A stretch of 64,000 nt of DNA from Terrimicrobium sacchariphilum (GTDB taxonomy: Bacteria > Verrucomicrobiota > Verrucomicrobiia > Chthoniobacterales > Terrimicrobiaceae): positions 2,108,001 through 2,172,000 of the forward strand of contig NZ_BDCO01000002.1 in the NCBI RefSeq assembly GCF_001613545.1. Direction: 5' to 3'. Shown piece after piece: positions 26,557 through 37,100 of this stretch (positions are counted from its first letter, which is position 1; each line of letters opens with the position of its first letter). The translations under genes were made by a program, and so were the position numbers. Under the pieces are notes generated by a model, which made no database searches, had not been told where the DNA came from, and was given only the letters and a program-made list of their open reading frames with translations.

Positions 26557-28092
26557 ATGCTCCCTTCCCGGATTCCGCAAAAAGCACGGCTGGAACGACG
26601 CTGGTGTCTTGAGCGTGTCGTGGCTGCCATCGCGTGGTGGAGTGTGGCGATTTGCGGAGTGTCACTCCTGCTTGGCGCGGTGCTCGCTTTTATTGCACTT
26701 TCGCGGTTCGGGATATTGATCGCGTTGGGCGTGCTCGGGGGCGTCTGGTTGCTTGGAGTTGGCGTGGTGGTCCTCAAATTGCTTCGGAAGCCCGGCTTGG
26801 GGACTTTGGTGAAGCGTGCCGATGCCGTGCTTCGCCTGCCGGATGATTTGCTGACCCTCAGCGAGTTGAATGAGGAGCAGAAAAGCGAGCCGTGGAGGGC
26901 GGCCACGTGGCAGAAGCTCGAGGAGTATCTGACAAGGCTCAATCTTCGAGAGGCCTGGCCAGTCCGGCTGTCGCGTCGAGGGGTCGGAGCGCTGATCGCA
27001 GCCGGGATTGCGACAGGATTGACCGTTTGGCTGGGGGGCTTTCGGCTTCAGCAGGATAATGAACGAGTCGCCCGGGAGGCGGCAGCCCAGGAGGAACGCC
27101 TCGCCGCGGGTGAGGAATTGCTGAAAGACTGGAAGGAATTTGCCGAAAAGACTGATGATCCGGAACTGAAGAAGCTCTTTGCCGAGGCGGAGAAAATCCG
27201 GGAAGCGCTGAAACAGGGTGATCCCATGGTCGCCATGCTCGCCATGGACCGCCTCGATCAGCAACTCAACTCGCTCCAGGCCGAAATCGACAAGGACAGC
27301 ATCTCCGCGCAAGCCGGCGGGATCGCCGACGCAATGGAGTCATTTGCCGGCGCGGGCGCGATGAGTGCGGCTTTGCGCAACCAGAATTACGAGCAGGCGG
27401 CGACCGAGGCTGAGAAATTGAGGGAAAAGCTCGCCAAGGATCCAACCGGAAAAACGGAGGTGAAGCGTGACGCAGCTGCTTCCGAGATGCTTCAGACCGA
27501 GGCAAAAAAGGCTGCGAACCGGGGCAACCAGAGCTTGTCTGACGCCCTGAACAAGCTCTCGCAACTCGCGCAATCGGGATCGGTGGCAAACTCGGATTTG
27601 CAGGCGCCATTACAGAAACTCCAGGAGCAGTATCTCCAGGAGTGTTCGAGGCAGGGGAGGGGACTGGCATCGCGCCTCGGGAAAAAGCAGATGGAAACTT
27701 TGCGCAGGAGGTTGCGAGGCGAGGAGCCCAAGGATTCCTTTTGCCAGTCGCTTTGCCAATCGTGTCTGAAGCCCGGCAGCAAACCCGGGGGAAACAAGGC
27801 CGGTCGCGGGGCGGCGGGTGATCCCAGAGGCACGCCCACCGAACTCGCCAGCGCAGGCGTGCAAGAGCAAGTCTCGGGAACGATGACGGACGGTGAGACG
27901 GAGGTGACGGTAAGCTCCTCGGCCTCCGGTGCGGGGGGGGCGGTCAATGGCGGACGCAAAGCGGCCTTTTCCGATTACGTGGAGCTTTCGCAAAAGGCGG
28001 TCGCCGACGAAAATCTTCCCCTGGCTTATCGCCAGGTGATCCGAGCGTATTTCGAAAAAATCCGACCAGTTGCCGAAAGCCAGAATCCATGA
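26557..28092 (+). CDS. Membrane-anchored coiled-coil protein, first gene of MoxR/VWA cluster 1
   Basis: 511 residues from the ATG at 26557 (GAAGAG upstream); a TTG at 26500 would add 19. Two helices near the N-terminus (about 25-70) and a third at about 145-165, then long charged heptad-like helices (about 170-400: EERLAAGEELLKDWKEFAEK, AATEAEKLREKLAKD). The tail has a small Cys patch (FCQSLCQSC) and Gly/Ser-rich stretch before a final helix. Looks like the DUF4175-like or otherwise unnamed proteins that precede moxR in such clusters. Overlaps moxR by 4 nt. Function unknown; a periplasmic scaffold is conceivable. Confidence 0.8.
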   Translation: MLPSRIPQKARLERRWCLERVVAAIAWWSVAICGVSLLLGAVLAFIALSRFGILIALGVLGGVWLLGVGVVVLKLLRKPGLGTLVKRADAVLRLPDDLLTLSELNEEQKSEPWRAATWQKLEEYLTRLNLREAWPVRLSRRGVGALIAAGIATGLTVWLGGFRLQQDNERVAREAAAQEERLAAGEELLKDWKEFAEKTDDPELKKLFAEAEKIREALKQGDPMVAMLAMDRLDQQLNSLQAEIDKDSISAQAGGIADAMESFAGAGAMSAALRNQNYEQAATEAEKLREKLAKDPTGKTEVKRDAAASEMLQTEAKKAANRGNQSLSDALNKLSQLAQSGSVANSDLQAPLQKLQEQYLQECSRQGRGLASRLGKKQMETLRRRLRGEEPKDSFCQSLCQSCLKPGSKPGGNKAGRGAAGDPRGTPTELASAGVQEQVSGTMTDGETEVTVSSSASGAGGAVNGGRKAAFSDYVELSQKAVADENLPLAYRQVIRAYFEKIRPVAESQNP

Positions 28093-29108
28093 TCGAAGAG
28101 CCTAAAGTGTCCCCCGAGGAGCAGATCGCCCTGCTCCAGCATCGTTTCGCCACCATGCAAAGCGCCATTCAAAAAGCCGTGGTGGGGCAGGACGAAATCG
28201 TTCGTTATACGCTGATGGCTGTCGTGGCGGGTGGGCATGTGTTGCTGGAAGGAGTGCCGGGGTTAGGCAAGACGCTGCTCGTCAAAACGATCGCATCCGC
28301 GCTGCACTTGAAGTTTCAGCGTGTGCAATTCACGCCGGACCTGATGCCGTCGGATCTCCTCGGCACCACGCTGCTCGTCGATGACGGGCGGGGCCATCAT
28401 CAGTTTCGCTTTGAGGCCGGTCCGATCTTTTCCAATGTCCTGCTCGGCGATGAGATCAACCGCGCCACTCCCAAGACCCAGTCTGCCCTGCTCGAGGCGA
28501 TGCAGGAGGGGCATGTCACGGTGGGAGGGGAGACTAGGCACCTGCCTCAGCCCTTCTTTGTTCTTGCGACCCAGAATCCTCTGGAGATGGAGGGAACCTA
28601 CCCGCTGCCGGAGGCGCAGATGGACCGTTTCTTCTTCCAACTCATCGTGCCGTATCCGGCGGAGGAGGAGTTTGCCCGCATCCTGGAGTTGACCACATCC
28701 GGCACGAAAGAGGCGGTGACTCCCGTTCTCTCCGGGCAGGAACTCCTCGAGATGCGTGCCGTGGCAGCCTCTGTGCCAGCCACGGCCACCATGCGCCAGC
28801 GAGCTGTGCGTCTGGTCATGGCGACGCATCCGGAGTCGCCCTATGCGACGACCGAGGTGAAGCGCTATGTCCGGTACGGCGCTAGTCCGCGTGCCGGCCA
28901 GGCTTGTATTGCCGCAGCCAAGATTGCGGCGGCTCTGGCGGGACGTTTCCATGTTGCATCCGAGGATCTCATCTCGGTGGCGCACCCGATCCTGAGGCAT
29001 CGCATGATGCTGAACTTTGAGGCGCAGGCCGATGGACTCACGGCCGACCGCATCCTTGACGGTGTGGTGAGCGAATGTCGTGCCGCCTGGGCACGCGAGG
29101 CGAGCTAG
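28089..29108 (+). CDS. moxR: MoxR-family AAA+ ATPase (cluster 1)
   Basis: 339 residues, ATGA overlap with the previous gene. AAA_3 core: Walker A GVPGLGKTLLVKT, Walker B VLLGDEINRATPKTQSALLEAMQE, sensor 1 FVLATQNPLEMEGTYPLPEAQMDRF, and a C-terminal lid with GASPRAGQACIAAAK. MoxR proteins act as chaperone-like remodellers that work with VWA-domain partners by metal-dependent contacts; DUF58 and two VWA genes follow directly. About 50% similar by eye to the second moxR at 47249. Confidence 0.95.
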   Translation: MIEEPKVSPEEQIALLQHRFATMQSAIQKAVVGQDEIVRYTLMAVVAGGHVLLEGVPGLGKTLLVKTIASALHLKFQRVQFTPDLMPSDLLGTTLLVDDGRGHHQFRFEAGPIFSNVLLGDEINRATPKTQSALLEAMQEGHVTVGGETRHLPQPFFVLATQNPLEMEGTYPLPEAQMDRFFFQLIVPYPAEEEFARILELTTSGTKEAVTPVLSGQELLEMRAVAASVPATATMRQRAVRLVMATHPESPYATTEVKRYVRYGASPRAGQACIAAAKIAAALAGRFHVASEDLISVAHPILRHRMMLNFEAQADGLTADRILDGVVSECRAAWAREAS

Positions 29109-29125
29109 TTTGTTTCCCCCGGATC

Positions 29126-30013
29126 GTGGCTGAACTTTTCCCGGCGGATTTCCTCAAGCAACTGGAGGGACTGCACCTGCTCGCGCGCCAGATCTCGCGT
29201 GGTCGCATGCGCGCGGAGCGGCGTAGCGTGAAGCAAGGGGCCGGGTTGGAGTTTGCGGATTATCGTCAGTTTTCTCCCGGCGATGACATTCGCGCGATCG
29301 ACTGGAACGTCTACGCTCGCAATCGTCATCTCCTGCTCAAGCTTTTTGAGGAAGAGGAGGATCTGCATGTGCATCTCCTGCTCGATTGTACGGCATCGAT
29401 GGCCTGGGGTGCTCCGCAAAAATTTGACCCTGCCCGTCAGATTGTGGCTGGCCTGGCGTATCTCGCTCTGGCCAACCTGGATCGGGCGGGCGTGGCGATG
29501 ATTGGTCCGCACGCCCAGACACCATGGTCGCCGAGTCGTGGGCGGGCGCGGTTTTTGCGCCTCCTGAGGCACCTGGAATCCTGCACCACAAACCCCGGGC
29601 CGTGCGGGCTGGCGGACACGGTAGGTCGCTGGCTGGCCAGTCGTCCCCGGCGAGGCCTGGTAATCTGGGTCACCGACGCATGGGGCGCCGATCCGGACGA
29701 TGCTTTCAATGCCTTGGACCGCCTGCGTTATGCCCGCCACGACATCGGCATTGTGCAGATACGTCATCGCGACGAGGGGGAGGCAGGGGAGCTGGGCGAA
29801 TACGAGTACGAGGAAGTCGAGACCGGAGAGGTCAAGGCGATGATCGTCGATCGTGCGGTGGCTGCCGCCTACCGCGAGGCGGTGATCGCGTATGAGGGGC
29901 GGTTGAAGGAATACTGCCGCCGTCACGGCGTGGCTCATCTGCGAGCGGATGCCTCGGAGCCGGCCGTGGACGTGCTGCGGCGCTCGCTGCTGGAGGGAGG
30001 ATTCATCGGATGA
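29126..30013 (+). CDS. DUF58 protein with VWA-like fold (cluster 1)
   Basis: 295 residues from the GTG at 29126; earlier in-frame starts would lie inside moxR. DUF58 signature GAGLEFADYRQFSPGDDIRAIDWNVYAR (about residues 32-60) and a VWA-like MIDAS, DCTASM. Usual partner of MoxR. The region DPDDAFNALDRLRYARHDIG forms the second half. The stop overlaps the next start by 4 nt. Confidence 0.92.
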   Translation: MAELFPADFLKQLEGLHLLARQISRGRMRAERRSVKQGAGLEFADYRQFSPGDDIRAIDWNVYARNRHLLLKLFEEEEDLHVHLLLDCTASMAWGAPQKFDPARQIVAGLAYLALANLDRAGVAMIGPHAQTPWSPSRGRARFLRLLRHLESCTTNPGPCGLADTVGRWLASRPRRGLVIWVTDAWGADPDDAFNALDRLRYARHDIGIVQIRHRDEGEAGELGEYEYEEVETGEVKAMIVDRAVAAAYREAVIAYEGRLKEYCRRHGVAHLRADASEPAVDVLRRSLLEGGFIG

Positions 30014-31659
30014 GCCTGCTTTTTCCCGCCGCTCTCTGGTTGTCGCTTCTCGGCCTTCCGATCATTGGGTTTTATCTGCTGAAGACGCGCCAGCGTCGTC
30101 GGCAGGTCAGCACGCTTCTTTTCTGGCAACAGATCAAACCCAAGATCGAGAACAGTCCGCTGTGGAGGAAGCTTCGACGCTGGCTATCCCTCCTGCTGCA
30201 GCTTTTGATTCTCCTGCTCGTGGTACTGGCCATTTGCCGCCCGGCCTTTGATTGGGAAAAGCGGGCCGCGCAACGCACTGTAGCGGTCTTTGATCCCTCG
30301 GCCAGCATGCAGGCGGTCGACGGCAAGGCAACCCGATGGCAGACCGCCCGCGCCCGGCTCGATGAGGCGATCTCCCGGCTGCGTGTCCAGGATGAGATGG
30401 CGATCCTCAGCGCGGAAACTCCACCTCGGATTCTTAGCGGCTGGACAGCGAGCAAGCGGACCCTTCGCGAGGCAATGGCTGGGGTTGAGGAACTCCGGAC
30501 GGGTACGGATCCTCGGGCCGCCCTCGACCTCGCCCGCGAGTTGACTGTGGTACGGGAAAATGCCCGCATCGAGGTCTACTCGGATTCCGTCTGGCCCGAG
30601 GTCGCTCGAGATGCGGTGAAGCCCGATCTCGTTCTGCGCGGCGACCGCAACGACAAGGCGGAGAATGCCGGCATCACCCTGCTGGCCGTAAGGCGCTCCC
30701 CGGTTTCTCCAGGAGATTGGCAACTCGATGCCGAGGTGGTGTCCCCGGCTGCTTTCACTGGTACGCTGGAGATGCGACGGGATGGCATGCCGATGGATCG
30801 CGTGGAGGTAAAGTGCGAGCCGGGGCTGCCATGGAAAAAAAGCTGGCGGGGTAGCACAGAGTCTGGCTCCACCTTTGCGGCGACCCTCCAGGTCGCAGAG
30901 GGCGATGCGCTGCCGATCGATAACCAGGCGTCTTGCGAACTCGCTCCTTTGCGGTCGTTGCGTGTGCTGCTGGCGGGACCGCCGGACCCTTATATGGAGG
31001 CTCTGCTGGAATCCATCCCTCTCGTGCAGACTTCGCGCGTCCTGATGTTTCCTCTCAAGGCTCCAGATGGCACGGATTTGATCATTGGCAGCGGCTCGCA
31101 TGGCCCGGAGGAGCGTTTCCCATCCACGCCGGTACTGCTGGTCAATCCGACGACCAGCGGGCTGTGGGGAAAACTGGAGGGGAGCCTAAAGGACACGCCG
31201 GTGACCGATCTCGACAAGAAGTCCGCTCTCGCGAGTCACGCCAACCTCGGTTCCGTCGTGATTGAGGAGGCGGGGCAGTGGAAGCCTTCCCCAGGTGCCA
31301 AGGTGCTCGCAGCCAGTCTGGGGAACCCCCTTATTTTCGGCCAATGGGATGAACGGGCAAAGTGGATGGTCATCGGATTCGATCCCGCAAAGTCCGACCT
31401 GCCCCTGCGTACGGCGTTCCCGATCTTCGTCAGCAACCTTCTCCAGTCCCTCCGCGACGAGTCGGGAGGAGGCAAGGCCATGGCCGTGCTGCCTGGACGG
31501 GTGGAATCTGAACTGCGGCCTGTGGCTCCGGCGGAGAATTTTCAATCCGCGCAGGGAAGCGCCCTGCCCGTCTTTCCGGGCTGGTGGCTGGTACTGCTGG
31601 CTGGTGTCGTGGTTCTGGTGTTGGAGTGGTTTTTCTACAGCCGGAGGTTGACCGATTGA
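30010..31659 (+). CDS. BatA-like membrane VWA protein (cluster 1)
   Basis: 549 residues. BatA-type N-terminus: hydrophobic segment LFPAALWLSLLGLPIIGFYLL, a basic loop, then a second helix around LSLLLQLLILLLVVLAI. A VWA domain follows with MIDAS DPSASM (about residue 100). Residues 200-380 are a beta-rich domain, and a third helix (WWLVLLAGVVVLVLEWFFY) ends the protein, so the VWA domain and the middle part lie on one side of the membrane, probably periplasmic. The gene start and stop overlap both neighbours. Confidence 0.88.
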   Translation: MSLLFPAALWLSLLGLPIIGFYLLKTRQRRRQVSTLLFWQQIKPKIENSPLWRKLRRWLSLLLQLLILLLVVLAICRPAFDWEKRAAQRTVAVFDPSASMQAVDGKATRWQTARARLDEAISRLRVQDEMAILSAETPPRILSGWTASKRTLREAMAGVEELRTGTDPRAALDLARELTVVRENARIEVYSDSVWPEVARDAVKPDLVLRGDRNDKAENAGITLLAVRRSPVSPGDWQLDAEVVSPAAFTGTLEMRRDGMPMDRVEVKCEPGLPWKKSWRGSTESGSTFAATLQVAEGDALPIDNQASCELAPLRSLRVLLAGPPDPYMEALLESIPLVQTSRVLMFPLKAPDGTDLIIGSGSHGPEERFPSTPVLLVNPTTSGLWGKLEGSLKDTPVTDLDKKSALASHANLGSVVIEEAGQWKPSPGAKVLAASLGNPLIFGQWDERAKWMVIGFDPAKSDLPLRTAFPIFVSNLLQSLRDESGGGKAMAVLPGRVESELRPVAPAENFQSAQGSALPVFPGWWLVLLAGVVVLVLEWFFYSRRLTD

Positions 31660-34172
31660 GCTTCGAGATTCTTCGCCCTGCCTGGTTGTTTCTGCTTTTG
31701 CTCGTGCCGATCGTCTGGTGGGTGCATGTGCGATCCATCGCGCCGTTACGGGGCAGACGCAGACTGGCGACTGTCATCATTCGCAGCGTGCTGGTCGTGC
31801 TGCTTGTTTTCGCCCTCAGTGAGCCGAGGTGGGTGCGCCTCTCGGATCGCGAGGAGGTTATCCTGCTGGTGGATGAGAGCCGGAGTGTCGACGGCAAGGC
31901 GGTGGAGGCCGCGGAAAAGTTTGCCCGCGAGGCGGATTTTGCCGGCGCCGATGTCGTCTGGATGGGGTTTGCCGGAGGCGGGAGGATCTTCCGTGGGATC
32001 GACGAGCTGAAAAAAGCCGACCCTGGCGACGTGCGCCCGTCGGAAACCCGGTTCGATACAGCGCTATCGCTGGCGGCGGCGAATTTCCGCCCGGGACGGG
32101 TCAAGTCGGTGGTGGTTTTTTCCGATGGCGTGGCGACGGGAGGGGATGACAAGCTGGGATCTCTTCTCAAAGAGAAGGCGATCCGGATGCACGCAGTACC
32201 CGTGGCTCCGCCCGATCGGCCCGAGGTTTTGGTGCGCGAAGTGAATGCGCCTGCCTCCGTGAGGACGAACGAGCCGATGCAGATAACGGCGACCGTGCAG
32301 ACAAATCGTCCAGGCTCCGCCGACGTCGATCTGTTCCGAAACGGAGTGCGTATCGCCACGCGCAAAGTCGACTTGAAGAGTGGTCCCAACGATGTGCGTT
32401 TTGAGGATCGGGCCGATCGCGAGAAGTTGCTTCACTACGAGGTGGGAGTGCGCTCGGCGCAGGACTCCATTGCGGAGAACAACCAACTGGGAGCGGCTGT
32501 GATTTCGGAGGGAGCGGCGAAAGTGTTGCTCGTGACTGATCGCCCGGAATCGGCGAGGTACCTGGAATGGGCATTGCGGCAGGAGGGGATCGAACTGAGC
32601 GTGCGGCCAGGGCAGGGAATGCCCTCTCAGATGAGCGATATTCAGAATTACGATACCCTCGTCATCGACAATGTCCCTGCCTCCGATTTGTCCCGCCAGC
32701 AGATGGATCTGCTCCATTCCTATGTGCGCGATTTCGGTGGCGGGTTGCTCATGCTGGGCGGCGACCAGGCCTATGGACTTGGCGGGTATTACCGTACCCC
32801 GGTTGAGGATGTGCTGCCTGTCAGTTGTGACTTCCAGCGTGAGGAGGAAGCTCCTTCGCTCGCTCTCGCGCTGGTGATCGATCGAAGTGGAAGCATGCAG
32901 GGAGAGAAGATCGAGATGGCCAAGGCGGCAGCCAAGGCGAGCGCGGAACTGCTCGGTCCGAAAGACTACGTGAGCGTCATCGCGTTTGATAGCGAGTGCT
33001 ATCCGGTCGTGCCGTTGCAATCCGCCGGAAACAGCAGCGTCGCAACGCAAATCGCATCCATCGAGTCTGCGGGAGGAACCAATATGGCACCGGCGATGGA
33101 GGAGGCCTTGCGTCAGCTTTCCGGGAGCAGCGCCAAACTGAAGCATGTGATCCTGCTCACGGATGGAATGTCGGAAGAGGGACCATTCTACGAACTTACC
33201 AACCAGATGTCTCAAGGCGGCATCACGGTGAGTACTGTCGCAGTGGGCGAGGGTGCGGATACCGAACTGCTCTCGCAGATCGCACAATGGGGTGGGGGAC
33301 GGTATTACGAAACGAACGATCCCTCGGCGGTACCGCAGATTTTCACCAAGGAGACGATGACCGCGTCAAAGTCGGCCATCCAGGAGTTTCCCTTTCTGGC
33401 CAAGCCGGTGCGTGCGGTCGATTTTCTCGAGGGCGTGCCTTGGAACGACACGCCGTTTCTGCTCGGTTATGTGCGGACCAAACCAAAGCCGACTTCGGAA
33501 ACCTGGCTGGTCACCGAGCGGGGTGATCCGCTGCTGACCACCTGGCGTTATGGACTCGGCACCACGGCTGCCTTCACCTCCGACGCCCGCAATCGCTGGG
33601 CGGTCGAGTGGCTGCGCTGGAACGGGTTTGGCAAGTTCTGGGCGCAGCTCCTGAGGCGTCTCAGCCGACCGGAATCTCTGGGATTGTCTGAGGTCGCGAT
33701 CAAGGAAAAAGACGGAACGGTACACGTCACCGTCGATGCGCTCGATCCTGTGGAGGGATTCCCGAGCGGCCTGACTGGGTCGATCCGCCTGGCTGATCCC
33801 GACGGCAAGGCTCGCGAGCTACCATTGGAGAAAACCCTGCCGGGCCGCTGGGAGACGACCTTTGCCGCTCCACTCAAAGGCATCTACTCCGCCCAGATGC
33901 TGCTGGCTCGTGACGGGCAGCCGGTGGATTCTCGCTTCTTTACCTATTCACGGGGCTACTCGAAGGAGTTCCTCTTTGATCCCCCGGATCGCGAGTTTCT
34001 CTCGGGTCTGGCCTCCGAGACTGGAGGCATGATCGATCCAGACCCGAAGACCGTATTTACCAGAAAAGATCGCAAGGCCTCGCTCGAGGAAGAGCTGTGG
34101 CCGCTCCTGGCGCTGCTGGCACTCGTCGGATTCGTGCTGGATGTGGCGATCCGACGCTGGCCGGAACGATAG
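31656..34172 (+). CDS. Large membrane VWA protein with glutamine-amidotransferase-like domain (cluster 1)
   Basis: 838 residues from a TTG at 31656 (TTGA overlap with the previous stop), supported by GGAGG 8 nt upstream; ORF continuation further up is not needed. Two N-terminal helices (about 8-22, 45-60), a first MIDAS-like DESRS (about 77), a GATase1-like domain (about 285-385: VLLVTDRPESARYLEWALR, LGGDQAYGLGGYYR) without an evident catalytic Cys, then a full VWA domain with DRSGSM (about 410) and TDGMSEEG. A C-terminal helix (LWPLLALLALVGFVLDVAI) closes it. This architecture is known from planctomycete and verrucomicrobial genomes; role unknown. Confidence 0.88.
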   Translation: MSFEILRPAWLFLLLLVPIVWWVHVRSIAPLRGRRRLATVIIRSVLVVLLVFALSEPRWVRLSDREEVILLVDESRSVDGKAVEAAEKFAREADFAGADVVWMGFAGGGRIFRGIDELKKADPGDVRPSETRFDTALSLAAANFRPGRVKSVVVFSDGVATGGDDKLGSLLKEKAIRMHAVPVAPPDRPEVLVREVNAPASVRTNEPMQITATVQTNRPGSADVDLFRNGVRIATRKVDLKSGPNDVRFEDRADREKLLHYEVGVRSAQDSIAENNQLGAAVISEGAAKVLLVTDRPESARYLEWALRQEGIELSVRPGQGMPSQMSDIQNYDTLVIDNVPASDLSRQQMDLLHSYVRDFGGGLLMLGGDQAYGLGGYYRTPVEDVLPVSCDFQREEEAPSLALALVIDRSGSMQGEKIEMAKAAAKASAELLGPKDYVSVIAFDSECYPVVPLQSAGNSSVATQIASIESAGGTNMAPAMEEALRQLSGSSAKLKHVILLTDGMSEEGPFYELTNQMSQGGITVSTVAVGEGADTELLSQIAQWGGGRYYETNDPSAVPQIFTKETMTASKSAIQEFPFLAKPVRAVDFLEGVPWNDTPFLLGYVRTKPKPTSETWLVTERGDPLLTTWRYGLGTTAAFTSDARNRWAVEWLRWNGFGKFWAQLLRRLSRPESLGLSEVAIKEKDGTVHVTVDALDPVEGFPSGLTGSIRLADPDGKARELPLEKTLPGRWETTFAAPLKGIYSAQMLLARDGQPVDSRFFTYSRGYSKEFLFDPPDREFLSGLASETGGMIDPDPKTVFTRKDRKASLEEELWPLLALLALVGFVLDVAIRRWPER

Positions 34173-34180
34173 ACAACTTT

Positions 34181-37100
34181 ATGAAAACTTCCCCGTATCT
34201 TCTCCTGATCCTTTGCCTGTGCCTCATCTCGGCCCGGCCGGCGATGGCGGAGGCCGAACTCAATCAGCAGATCGCAGATCGGTATGAGCTGCTCCTCATC
34301 AAGTCTCCCCAGCCCGGGGCGCCGTTCGACCGCGTGGTGGAGTGGTACTCGACCGGAGGCGGTGGACTCGAGGTGCTGCAGCAACGCTGGAAGGATGCCG
34401 CAGCGAAGGACGAAGGGGCAAGGTCCTCCTACCTGCTGCTCCAGGGACTGCTCGCCGAGAGACGCCGCGATGCCGAGGCTGCTCGCAATGCCTACCGGGA
34501 CGCGCTGGCGCTGGGGGCGAATCCTGCCCAGGCCGGACGGCTGCTCGGAGCTCTGGAAACCACTGAGGGGCGCTTTGATGCCGCTGCCGCCGCCTATGAA
34601 AAGGCGCTCACCGTTGAGGAACTGCCCTCCGTCGATCGGCTCGATCTCATGCGCTCACTCGCCTTGCTTTACCAGCGCTCTTTCAATGAGGACAAGGCTC
34701 TCGCGGTGTGGCGGGATGCGCTTATCCGGTTTCCTGGCGATCAGTATGTGCTCGAGGAGTCCGGTGAAGCCTTTCTGGTGGCTGGCAACTATGCCGAGGC
34801 TCGCAAGGCATTCACCGCGATGCGTGACGCTGGCGCCAATGATCCATATCGCCGCGTAGCAGCATCGTTGCGTCTCGCCCGCACGGCCGAGGCCGAGGGA
34901 AAAATCGATGAGGCTGTAAGCATCTACGATCACGCGCTGGAAGAGACGAGCGAGGGAAGCTGGATTCAGCGCGATGTCCGGAACCGAATCGAGGAACTCT
35001 TCCGCCGGAAAAATGACCTTCCCGGCCTGCTGGCGTACTACGAGAAGCGCACCAACGCTGTTCCAGGCGACTACGTCTCCCTGGTAGCTCGCGCCGAGGT
35101 GCTCGATGAGCTCGGGCGGAGCAGCGACGGAGTGGACCTGATGCGAAAGGCGGCGCAACTTGCCCCGGACAACAAGGACCTTCAGCTTTCTCTCGTTCGC
35201 TGGCTCAGGCAGATCGGCAATACCGATGAAGCCATCGCCGAGGCGGAAAAGCTCGCCCTTGCCAAGGACGCCCAGGACGATGTGCTCATCCTGCTCGGTG
35301 ACCTGCGGTGGAGCGTCTACGAGGGAACGAAACAGGATAAGTCTCGCGACGAAGCACTTGCTGCCTGGGGCCGCATCGCTCCCTCCGATTCGCAGGATGT
35401 CGCCCGGATCGCTCGGCTGGCAGACATCTTTCAGTCTCATGGCCTGACCGATGAGGCAATGAATCAATGGAAACGCATCGTCACGCTCTCTCCCGGCTCG
35501 TCCGATGCCCGCCAGCGGCTCGCGGAGATTTACCTGAAGCGTAACGACAAACCGGCGGCGGAAACCATCGTGGCCGGACTCGTCGAGGGCGAGCGTACCC
35601 GGCCGGAGAATTACCTTTCCCTGGCACGCATCCAGGAGAAGTTTGAGTGGTTCGATCTGGCCCGTGCGACGGTTCGGCAAGGGCTGGAACGAAATCCCTC
35701 GGATTACGATCTGCTCAATCTCTCGTGGACCCTTGCGCTCAACGCCAAGGATCGAGATGCCGTGGACTCGCTGTTTCCCCAGGTTTGGGCGCAGGCTCCG
35801 AATGAGTTCTTCGCCGAGGACGCGGCGAAGAAATATGCCTCCTTCCTGTCGGAAAACGACTCGTCCCAGCCGGAAGGGCGAAAGATGGCCGATCGCCTGA
35901 CCCGCGATCCGGAGAATCCGCAGGATGCCGTTATCCTTCTCCGGCTCGCCTTGTCGGCGCAGGATGAAAAGGCGGCGACGAAGGCCGTGGAGTACCTGAA
36001 AACCCAGGGCAATGCCTTGCGCACGGCGCGAGCGCAGGCAGACTTCGCCCAGGCTTTCGGATCCGTCGACGACCAGATTGCCTCATGGCAGGCTGTAGCG
36101 GTGGCAGATCCACGCATGGCCGTCGATAGTTTGAGGACAGCCGCCCGCATCCAGGCGGACAACGGGAAGACCGATGCGGCGCTGGCGACCATGAAGCAGC
36201 TGATCGAGAAATCCCCCGCAGATGCCTCACTCTATGCCTATTATGCCGATATAGCGGCTCGCTCGGGACGTATGGAGTCTGCCGTGGAGGAACTCCGCAA
36301 GGCTGTGCGTTATGTCGAGGATGCCACCAGTCTGCGACTCAAGCTTGCAGAGTTGCTGCAAATGCAGCAGCGAAACGATGAGGCGGCCGCGGTACTGGAG
36401 GAGGCTTTTGTCCGGGAGGATCGTGATGCGCGGCGCATGGAGATCTTTCGCCGACAGATCGAGGTTGCCAGCCAGGCGGGACGGATTGATGAACTGATCG
36501 CCAAGCTGAAGGAACGTCAGGCCAAGGAGCAGGGCGGAGCAAAGTATGGAGCTTATCTCGCCGAGATCTACATGGCCCAGGGCGATACACTTTCGGCCCG
36601 GGACGAACTCGAGAGGAGCCTTGGACGTAATCCCGATAACGCATCCGCGGTCTCTCGACTACGTGATCTTTCCGAGCAGGGCGGGGACCAGGATGACGTA
36701 TTGCGCCTTTCCGCGCGGCTTTACGAACTGGAGCCGAGCACAAGCAACCGGGCAGACTATATCGAGCGCCTTTTCAGCGCAGGGGAAACGGAAAAAGGAC
36801 TTGAGGAGTTTGGGAAGGCCCGCGAGGCAGCTTTGAAGAAGCCCGGCGATTGGAGTTCCGTCCTCATCGCCATGCGGCGCGCCGGATTGGATGCCGAGGC
36901 GGATGCATTCATCGCCGAGGTCGCGAGTCGGCCGGATGCGTCGATCGAGCAGCGCTGGGATATGGCCAATCTCCGCCTGCAGCAACGGCAGTTCATCCAG
37001 GCCAAGGAAGCGATGTGGCAGCTCCTTTCAATGGGTAGCCTCGCGGATGCCCTGCAGGCGGTTTCGCAGGACACCTCGGCCAATCGGATGTACGGGTCGT